Shown one piece after another: positions 22,265-28,573 of a stretch of 32,029 nucleotides of DNA. Position 1 is the stretch's first letter; each line of letters starts with the position of its first letter. The notes under the pieces are model-generated. The model was not told the DNA's origin. It worked only from the letters and a program-made list of their open reading frames with translations, and searched no databases. Made by a program: the position numbers and the translations under genes. Source of the DNA: Candidatus Limosilactobacillus excrementigallinarum (GTDB lineage: Bacteria > Bacillota > Bacilli > Lactobacillales > Lactobacillaceae); contig DWZS01000079.1 of assembly GCA_019117445.1 (NCBI GenBank), positions 1-32,029 of the forward strand. Reading direction: 5' to 3'.

Positions 22265-24811
22265 CTAGTAGCTTAATGCACCACGGCTAGCTGGATCATC
22301 GCGCCAATTCCAGTCAAATGTTCCATAAGTCATATGAGCATTCTTTTGCCCTGTCCATGGATCGTTATAGAAGAAACCACCACCGTCAAATCCAGTTAAG
22401 GTAATTGCGTGCGTCCCAAAGCCATGCATATGTGCCTGCCAAGCCACAACTAAATGCCGGTTAATTAATTGGTTCTTTAATGAATCAATACTCCACCCCG
22501 TCATATTCAAACTGCGTCCTAAATGACGGGCCACAACTGGCGCAATTCCACTTGGTGCGACCCATAATCCGTAACCATAGTTACTGTAAGGATTACCCAT
22601 AAATCCAGTGTATGGATTTCCACTCTTCGGGGTTTCATTAGCAACCTGTTCTTTACTGACGTTGACACCAGCGTATTGAAGCATCATCGTGACAGCGGTC
22701 ATTTCACAACCGGTTGGTAAGTTAGGGCGCTGTGAAATTGCTGGGGCATCATTCAGCACATAATCAATCTGACCATTTTGGTTCATATGATAGGTTGCCC
22801 GATCAATTACATACCAAGAGTGAATGCTGACGTTTCCTGAATAATAGTCTAAAGCATTCCCATTACCATTTGGATCATCCGTATACCGGTGGATGAACTT
22901 CACCGTATGATGATCAATTACCGAAATATCATTAATTGTTCCGTTAAATCCGGTATTCTGACTACCAGCTATCCATGGGTACGCCCGTTCAACATCTGCC
23001 CGTGATTGGTTTGTTTGGCCAACATTATTAATTAACCACCGACCATATTCATGACCATTCGTGGCGTCAATAACAATTAACCATTGGTAAGGACGATTAG
23101 CCATACCAACAGCAGCATGCCATCCTGAGAAATGGACTGAATTGGAATTAACTTCAATTTGATCAAAATTACCAGCATTAGTTGCATACTGGTCAGTCCA
23201 GAAGTCAGTGTGTTGGCCTTCCCCATTTGTCGCATTACTAAATCTCAAAACAAACTGGTACTGGTTTGGTGAGCCCTGGGGCAAACTAAATGTTGCGGTA
23301 AAGCCACTAAATTGACTATTGTTAACCTGTGGGTACGCCTTTGCAACATCGTTTCGTTCCATTAATGTCACTTGTTGACGGGCAACCTCTTTCCCATCCG
23401 CTAGCATAATGATATAAGGATGGTTTTGGGTTAATGAAGCGTCACTTGCCATCCACCCACTCACGGTAATCGACTGCCCATCACTATGCAAGCCATCAAT
23501 GCTGTAACCACCCTGGTTTAAAACGAAGGATGGGTACCAATAATCTGTATAACTGCCGTTACCACCATTACCGTCATCACTACTTGAATACCGACTCACA
23601 AGTGAATAACTATGACCATTAATGAGGCTAAGCTTGCCAAAATCAACGTTAAATCGTGCGCGGCTTGCGGACCGAATCGTCGGGAAAGCACTCGCCACAT
23701 CAGCCGAAACTTGATTTTGAACTTCTGTCGATGCCACCTGTCGCTGAGTTGTGTTATCAAACACAATTAAGAAATGATTGGGTTCATAGATTGATACATC
23801 ATTCGCATGCCAGCCACTAACGGTTAAATGACCATTACTCAAATTCCACGTGTCGAGGTTACCACGATTATCTTTCGTAACTGGTTGGAACCAATAGTCA
23901 GTACTCTGACCATTTCCAGCTGGATCATTCGTCCAACGACTGATGAATTGAATGTTATCCTGACCATATTCAGGCGTCAGTGAAAATGTAACATCAAAAC
24001 CGGAAAAACCAGCATTGGCTACTGAAGGGTAAGCACTTGCAACGTCTCTACGTTCCTGGCCATTGACGACTCTTTGTCGCGTAATTTCACGATTACGGGT
24101 TTGATCATACGCAATGATGTAGTGGTACTTTTTACCGGCGGCTTGATTCGTGGCGTGCCATCCTGATACGTGAACCTCTTTACCATCTCTGGACTCGAGG
24201 TTATCGATTACAGCATGATTTCCATTATCAATTACTAGCGGTCTAAACCAAAAGTCTGTATGATGCCCTTCGCCATTGACTGGATCGTCACTGTATCTTG
24301 AAACGATGCTTAATGAATCCGTAACCACATTTTGTGGAAGATTAAAATTAACGTTAAAGCCACTCTGATCACTATTGTCGATCTGCGGATACGCCTTCTG
24401 TACATCAGGACGTTCTTGTACTGTTATCGCTTGCCGCGATACTTCCCGATTATTATTGTTATCATAAACAATCACATAGCGGTACTGCTCCTGATCACTC
24501 TTGCCCGTTGCGTGCCACCCGGAGGCATTCAAACTAACTTGACCAGTTTGCTGATTTTCTTGCAGGTCCACATGATCAAGATTTCCTTGATTAGCGTTCT
24601 GATCATTATTAACGGTTGGCTGTGCTTGAATCTTGTTATTCACTGCTTGAGGTGTTGCAGACCTCATCACGGCGACTTCATTATTAACTGTATCTGCACT
24701 CACAGCTGGACTTGTTATTCCAATGCCTGCAGCGATTGCAATTGTTGTAATTGCTGCACTTACCCACAATTTACCGCTTTTATATAACTTATAATGTTTT
24801 TTGGTATCCAT
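22265..24811 (-). CDS. Secreted C39-like cysteine peptidase with five N-terminal RDV repeats
   Basis: An 848-residue protein. The start is ATG at 24811 (Met-Asp-Thr-Lys-Lys-His), five bases after GGAGG; an upstream in-frame GTG overlaps that ribosome site. It has a KxYKxGKxW leader and an Ala-rich membrane stretch with likely cleavage near Val-Ser-Ala-Asp at 40. Five RDV units follow at about 77-660. The C-terminal domain (about 685-848) fits Peptidase_C39_2: Cys702 in Thr-Gly-Cys-Glu-Met-Thr-Ala, His801 in Gly-Thr-His-Ala-Ile-Thr-Leu-Thr-Gly-Phe, and Asn816-Asp817-Pro-Trp. Secreted members are papain-fold enzymes whose substrates are mostly unknown; a wall peptide or surface protein is plausible but inferred. 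Its ribosome site abuts a terminator. Confidence 0.85.
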   Translation of the reverse strand: MDTKKHYKLYKSGKLWVSAAITTIAIAAGIGITSPAVSADTVNNEVAVMRSATPQAVNNKIQAQPTVNNDQNANQGNLDHVDLQENQQTGQVSLNASGWHATGKSDQEQYRYVIVYDNNNNREVSRQAITVQERPDVQKAYPQIDNSDQSGFNVNFNLPQNVVTDSLSIVSRYSDDPVNGEGHHTDFWFRPLVIDNGNHAVIDNLESRDGKEVHVSGWHATNQAAGKKYHYIIAYDQTRNREITRQRVVNGQERRDVASAYPSVANAGFSGFDVTFSLTPEYGQDNIQFISRWTNDPAGNGQSTDYWFQPVTKDNRGNLDTWNLSNGHLTVSGWHANDVSIYEPNHFLIVFDNTTQRQVASTEVQNQVSADVASAFPTIRSASRARFNVDFGKLSLINGHSYSLVSRYSSSDDGNGGNGSYTDYWYPSFVLNQGGYSIDGLHSDGQSITVSGWMASDASLTQNHPYIIMLADGKEVARQQVTLMERNDVAKAYPQVNNSQFSGFTATFSLPQGSPNQYQFVLRFSNATNGEGQHTDFWTDQYATNAGNFDQIEVNSNSVHFSGWHAAVGMANRPYQWLIVIDATNGHEYGRWLINNVGQTNQSRADVERAYPWIAGSQNTGFNGTINDISVIDHHTVKFIHRYTDDPNGNGNALDYYSGNVSIHSWYVIDRATYHMNQNGQIDYVLNDAPAISQRPNLPTGCEMTAVTMMLQYAGVNVSKEQVANETPKSGNPYTGFMGNPYSNYGYGLWVAPSGIAPVVARHLGRSLNMTGWSIDSLKNQLINRHLVVAWQAHMHGFGTHAITLTGFDGGGFFYNDPWTGQKNAHMTYGTFDWNWRDDPASRGALSY
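22832..24583 (-). repeat. RDV repeat array of the C39 peptidase (units R1-R5)
   Basis: There are five units in the same order as in the amidase and serine hydrolase. R3 is again atypical (Ser-Ala-Asp-Val with Ala-Arg-Phe), and R5 again has Tyr-Pro-Trp-Ile with Phe-Ile-His-Arg-Tyr-Thr. Confidence 0.85.
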
Positions 24812-24823
24812 AAAAACCTCCAC

Positions 24824-24860
24824 TCACAAAAACCAGCCCAAGCCTATTAGCTTGAACTGG
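24824..24860 (-). terminator. Intrinsic terminator after the Ser/Gly-tail membrane protein gene
   Basis: On the minus strand CCAGTTCAAGC, a six-base loop and GCTTGGGCTGG form an eleven-pair stem (two G-T wobbles) followed by TTTTTG. The ribosome site of the C39 gene begins within about ten bases of the T-tract. Confidence 0.7.
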
Positions 24861-24868
24861 AATCATAA

Positions 24869-25651
24869 TTAGTATCCGCCACCAGTCATTGCACCGGTCC
24901 CATTGGATGGCGCACTTGGTGTTGACGGCCGACTTGGCGTTGCTGGAAGGCTTGGTGTGTAGCTACTGCCACCACCACCGGAGTATGAACTTCCACCGCC
25001 ACCAGAGTACGATGAACCACTACCAGCAGAACCACCATTATTATTGTTAGTTGCACTACTGTTGGTTGAAGAATGACTACTGCTGGATGAACTAGTGGCA
25101 CTACTACTTTCACTCGATGATTCATGCGAACTAGCCTGATGATCCTTAACAACTAATTTCTTAGTTACCTTTTGGTCACCCTTAATTGCAATCACATCAT
25201 ACGTTCCAGAATCATCAAAAGTATAGTGCATTTTCACCTTACCCTTGCCTGAATTGGCGTCAATCTCTTTATAAATGGTCTTACTGTAATGACCAACAAT
25301 CTTTAGCCGTGTATTTGGAGATACTGTAAACGTCACACGTCGTTTACCATCACCATTTAAATGGACCTTCTTCTTAAAGGCCAAATAAATCTGGTCGTCG
25401 CTTGTTTCCTGAGTGGTAGTCGACTTCTGAGCTTCACTTGACGCTGCTTGGCCATTTTTATATGACAAGTAGCCACCGCCACCAAAGCCAACCAAGATGA
25501 TAATTATCAATAGCCAATTAATGAAGACCCGGCTCCGGCCAACCGTTTGGTGATGGCCGCGTTTAATCCGCCCTACCTGAATAAGAAACTGTAGCAGAAG
25601 GAGGATCACCGCAATAACGCCACTTAATTGAAGAATCCTTTGTAAATTCAT
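24869..25651 (-). CDS. Small membrane protein with extracellular domain and Ser/Gly-rich tail, unknown function
   Basis: A 260-residue protein I do not recognise. There are two membrane helices (about 5-25 and 44-62) joined by a basic loop (Arg-Ile-Lys-Arg-Gly-His-His), which would place both ends outside. A beta-rich domain follows (about 85-168, with Val-Thr-Phe-Thr-Val-Ser-Pro-Asn-Thr and Asp-Asp-Ser-Gly-Thr-Tyr-Asp-Val). Then comes a Ser-rich linker (172-205), two copies of Ser-Ser-Tyr-Ser-Gly4 and a Pro/Ser/Thr stretch ending Gly-Gly-Gly-Tyr. The ATG is at 25651 with a weak AGAGAG site, 22 bases after the adhesin stop, so it is co-transcribed with that gene. It could be a membrane-held partner or wall-spanning sensor for the cluster; no evidence decides this. 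Confidence 0.7.
   Translation of the reverse strand: MNLQRILQLSGVIAVILLLLQFLIQVGRIKRGHHQTVGRSRVFINWLLIIIILVGFGGGGYLSYKNGQAASSEAQKSTTTQETSDDQIYLAFKKKVHLNGDGKRRVTFTVSPNTRLKIVGHYSKTIYKEIDANSGKGKVKMHYTFDDSGTYDVIAIKGDQKVTKKLVVKDHQASSHESSSESSSATSSSSSSHSSTNSSATNNNNGGSAGSGSSYSGGGGSSYSGGGGSSYTPSLPATPSRPSTPSAPSNGTGAMTGGGY
24963..25018 (-). repeat. 24-base tandem repeat encoding Ser-Ser-Tyr-Ser-Gly-Gly-Gly-Gly
   Basis: Two 24-base units plus a partial third in the tail of the small membrane protein. They differ only at synonymous positions (for example GGTGGCGGT versus GGTGGTGGT), which implies selection on the peptide rather than a recent slip. Confidence 0.75.
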
Positions 25652-25673
25652 ATTATTCTCTCTCTAAAAATGA

Positions 25674-28472
25674 TTAAGCTTGGACAAACTTATTTGCCGC
25701 TTGATCGTACTTAAAGTTATTCGTGTATTGATCAACCGTTGGGTTACCATTACCAGCTTTATCGTTAGTGTAACGTAATACAAACTTAATCGGTGTTGTT
25801 TGTGCTAACTTCGCAGCAGCATCATCTAACTTAACAACCGTATCAAAGCCACTCTGACCCGCATTTAAAATTGTTGGGAAGACTTTTTGAACGTCATCAC
25901 GTTTTGCTAATTCAACTCGGGAACGACCCAATTCCTTGTTATCAGCTGTCAGAACAATTACGTAGGTGTACCTGTATTCAGCTGCTGCATCACTGGCCAT
26001 CCAACCGGAAACATGGAGTTGGTTTGGATCAACTACCGTTTCAGTAGTGGCCTTATCAGCATCATTTTGATCCTTCGTCTTCTGGTCATCATTCTTCGCA
26101 ACTGACTTGGTAACAAAGTTTAAGCTGTCAATCGAGTAACCTTGTTGGTTAAAGGTAAACGCATTATTGAACCAGTAGTCAACATGAGCACCATCATTAC
26201 CATTCCCAGTGGCTTGTGAAGAGTACCGGCTAACTACAGCATAAGTGTGGCCAAAGGCTAACTTACTTAAATCAAATCCATAATTGAAACCTGAATTCAG
26301 TGCATTTTGAACCCCGGGATAAGCCTTTCGAACATCATCCCGTTGTGCAATCCCTGTCTTGTCATCCAGCTTAATGGAATCTACTTGACGGTTAGCAGTC
26401 GTGTCATACAAAATCAGGAACCGATTGTTTTCTACTTGGCTCAGGTTAGTGGCATTCCAACCCGTTAGGTTTAATTTGCCATTCTGAGTGTCAACTGAAA
26501 CACCATCCAGATGACCGTAATTATTAGCATCACCAGTGAATAACCGCCGTGCAGGGAACCAGTAATCAACGTGACTTCCTTCACCATTGGCAGCATCACT
26601 ATAACGACTAATGATTTGTAAATTATGGCTTAAGTCTACATTAGATAGGTTAAATTGAACCTTGAAACCAGACTTACTTGCGTTTAAAAGATTTTGGTAT
26701 GCATTACTTACATCCTGACGGTTAATTCCGTCCTTTACTAGTTGCCGATTAACTTCAGAGTTAGTAGTCGCATCGTAAAGAATGACAAAGTGATTTGAGC
26801 GACCTACTGATGCGTTCGTCGCATGCCAACCGGAGACTTCTAATTGAGTCCCATCATTAACAATATTTGCAGAATCCCAGCTACCAACATTGGTGTTGTA
26901 ATCCATCGTGTAGTAAGAACTGACTAAATCAGCTGCATCATTATTACCATTTATATCATTTGTCCATCGGGATAGAATCCGTAACTTATCACCGGTCTTA
27001 ATTTGGTTCGTGTTCAGAACAACCGTATCATCAAAGCCAGAAGTGGCTGCATTCCAAACTGGGTGAACCTTAAAGACATCTGGTCGATTAACGCCACCCG
27101 TAATTAATTTCCGACCAACTTCAACATATTGTCCATTCACTGGATTTGGACCATAATCCAAAATAATCAGGAAGTGGTAATTACGGTTGTAACTGTCACT
27201 GTTGGCATTCCAACCGGTAACGTGAATCCCAGTATCCGTCATGTAGATGTTATCAATGCTTGCCCAGTTACCCTTTAAGCCTGGAACAACTTGTTGATTA
27301 TATGGATCAGTCCCATCACTCACATAGGTAACCGTGTGCGTCTCACTTGGCGTATCTGCAGAAACGGTCTTGGCGTTAAATTGAACACCCCGTTGTCCAT
27401 CAATTTCAGTATGGTAATAACTCAATTGTGGAATGGTAAATTGATCCCATGTTGGGTTACCATCAGCAGCCCAATCCGTGTACTTCGTAGTAGCCTTCCC
27501 AGTAGCATCCACCGTCGTGATCTTGGAACGCTTAAACCAAACCGTTTGGACTGTCGGTTCCTTGGTTCCGACAGTCAACTTGTAGTTAATGGTACGCGTC
27601 ACCTTCCGCCAAAAGTTTTGATCATCCTTGTTCTTGTCAGTTGGTTCTTCAGTTGACGATGCTGGAACATAGCTAACATTCACCGTTGCGTCCTTAGTAT
27701 CAACAGTAACGTCTTGAGCATCAACCGAAGTGATAAAGTGATCCTTACCATCTACCGTAATCTTGGAAACATAGCCCTTTACTGCAGGAATATCGTACTT
27801 CGTCCAAGTACTCTTGCCATCACCTAAAGCCTTCCAGTCACCGTAAACATATTGACCATTAGCTTGTTGCGTCTTCGTCCGACCAAAGACCACTTCTTGT
27901 TTAACAGTTGTCTTATCAGCAGCACCAGGGGTGACATAGTTGATCGTCCGCGTAACTTTTTTATACATATCCTGATTCTTCAGATCATCATCTGAAGGAT
28001 TTTGATTAGGATTGATAGCATTCTTCACAAAAATGACGTTCAGTGGTGTCGTATCCGGCTGACCATTGACTAACGTAACGTTCGTTGGTAATGAACTAAC
28101 TGTCTTACCATTGATCGTGGCGTTCATTCCTTCCGGAACCGTTAAATTAGCCCCAGACCATTGCGAACCATCAACGTTATATGTCTTGTTTTGATTAGCA
28201 TCCGTAGTGGTTTTTACAGTAGCCGTCTGAGTTTGTGAAGCATAATCACCCGTGCCATCTGCATTTTTGTAGTTAACCTGCCGAGAAATGTTTTCGGTAC
28301 TTTCTGCATTGATTTGTGATTGCGTAGTTGCAGCAGCTACTGGTGCATTATCAGCCGCTTTTGCTTGTTCATTATTCAGCACCACCCCAGCCATCACTGA
28401 AAGACTGACGATCGCTGCTGAAACCCAGAGTTTACCACTTTTATACAGTTTGAAGTGCTTCTTCGTGTCCAT
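25674..28472 (-). CDS. Secreted adhesin-like protein: three Muc_B2-type domains plus four RDV repeats
   Basis: A 932-residue protein. The start is ATG at 28472, eight bases after GGGAGG. It has a KxYKxGKxW leader (Lys-Leu-Tyr-Lys-Ser-Gly-Lys-Leu-Trp). Three domains of the mucus-binding B2 type follow at about 60-150, 170-270 and 288-386; the last two open with Lys-Val-Thr-Arg-Thr-Ile-Asn-Tyr and contain Asp-Trp-Lys or Asp-Trp-Ala plus a closing Val-(Ser/Thr)-Tyr-Val strand. Four RDV units fill about 402-915. It has no enzyme domain and no LPxTG. In lactobacilli such B2 domains occur in mucus-binding proteins, so it is probably an adhesin held at the wall by the repeats. The last unit contains a charged Lys/Asp insertion (around 26040-26110). 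It is first of a two-gene unit with the small membrane protein. Confidence 0.82.
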   Translation of the reverse strand: MDTKKHFKLYKSGKLWVSAAIVSLSVMAGVVLNNEQAKAADNAPVAAATTQSQINAESTENISRQVNYKNADGTGDYASQTQTATVKTTTDANQNKTYNVDGSQWSGANLTVPEGMNATINGKTVSSLPTNVTLVNGQPDTTPLNVIFVKNAINPNQNPSDDDLKNQDMYKKVTRTINYVTPGAADKTTVKQEVVFGRTKTQQANGQYVYGDWKALGDGKSTWTKYDIPAVKGYVSKITVDGKDHFITSVDAQDVTVDTKDATVNVSYVPASSTEEPTDKNKDDQNFWRKVTRTINYKLTVGTKEPTVQTVWFKRSKITTVDATGKATTKYTDWAADGNPTWDQFTIPQLSYYHTEIDGQRGVQFNAKTVSADTPSETHTVTYVSDGTDPYNQQVVPGLKGNWASIDNIYMTDTGIHVTGWNANSDSYNRNYHFLIILDYGPNPVNGQYVEVGRKLITGGVNRPDVFKVHPVWNAATSGFDDTVVLNTNQIKTGDKLRILSRWTNDINGNNDAADLVSSYYTMDYNTNVGSWDSANIVNDGTQLEVSGWHATNASVGRSNHFVILYDATTNSEVNRQLVKDGINRQDVSNAYQNLLNASKSGFKVQFNLSNVDLSHNLQIISRYSDAANGEGSHVDYWFPARRLFTGDANNYGHLDGVSVDTQNGKLNLTGWNATNLSQVENNRFLILYDTTANRQVDSIKLDDKTGIAQRDDVRKAYPGVQNALNSGFNYGFDLSKLAFGHTYAVVSRYSSQATGNGNDGAHVDYWFNNAFTFNQQGYSIDSLNFVTKSVAKNDDQKTKDQNDADKATTETVVDPNQLHVSGWMASDAAAEYRYTYVIVLTADNKELGRSRVELAKRDDVQKVFPTILNAGQSGFDTVVKLDDAAAKLAQTTPIKFVLRYTNDKAGNGNPTVDQYTNNFKYDQAANKFVQA
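25690..27269 (-). repeat. RDV repeat array of the adhesin (four units)
   Basis: There are four units with Arg-x-Asp-Val and Ser-Gly-Phe all intact. The third unit carries the Asn-Gly-Asn-Asp-Gly-Ala-His-Val-Asp-Tyr-Trp signature that marks unit R3 of the enzyme proteins, so this array seems to correspond to R1/R2-like units, R3 and R4, without R5. Confidence 0.75.
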
Positions 28473-28475
28473 CAA

Positions 28476-28573
28476 TTAGACCTCCCAAAAATCTAACATT
28501 CTTCAAAATTAATTCATATCTTCATTATTTTAGCATAATTTGCATAGTCTTAATATTAATGTTTCAGGCTATC
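28476..28573 (-). promoter_or_regulatory. Promoter region of the adhesin gene
   Basis: This AT-rich gap contains an extended -10 (minus strand TGCTAAAAT, around 28541-28533) with a weak -35 upstream, then GGGAGG before the adhesin ATG. I see no convincing terminator for the serine-hydrolase gene in it. Confidence 0.45.
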
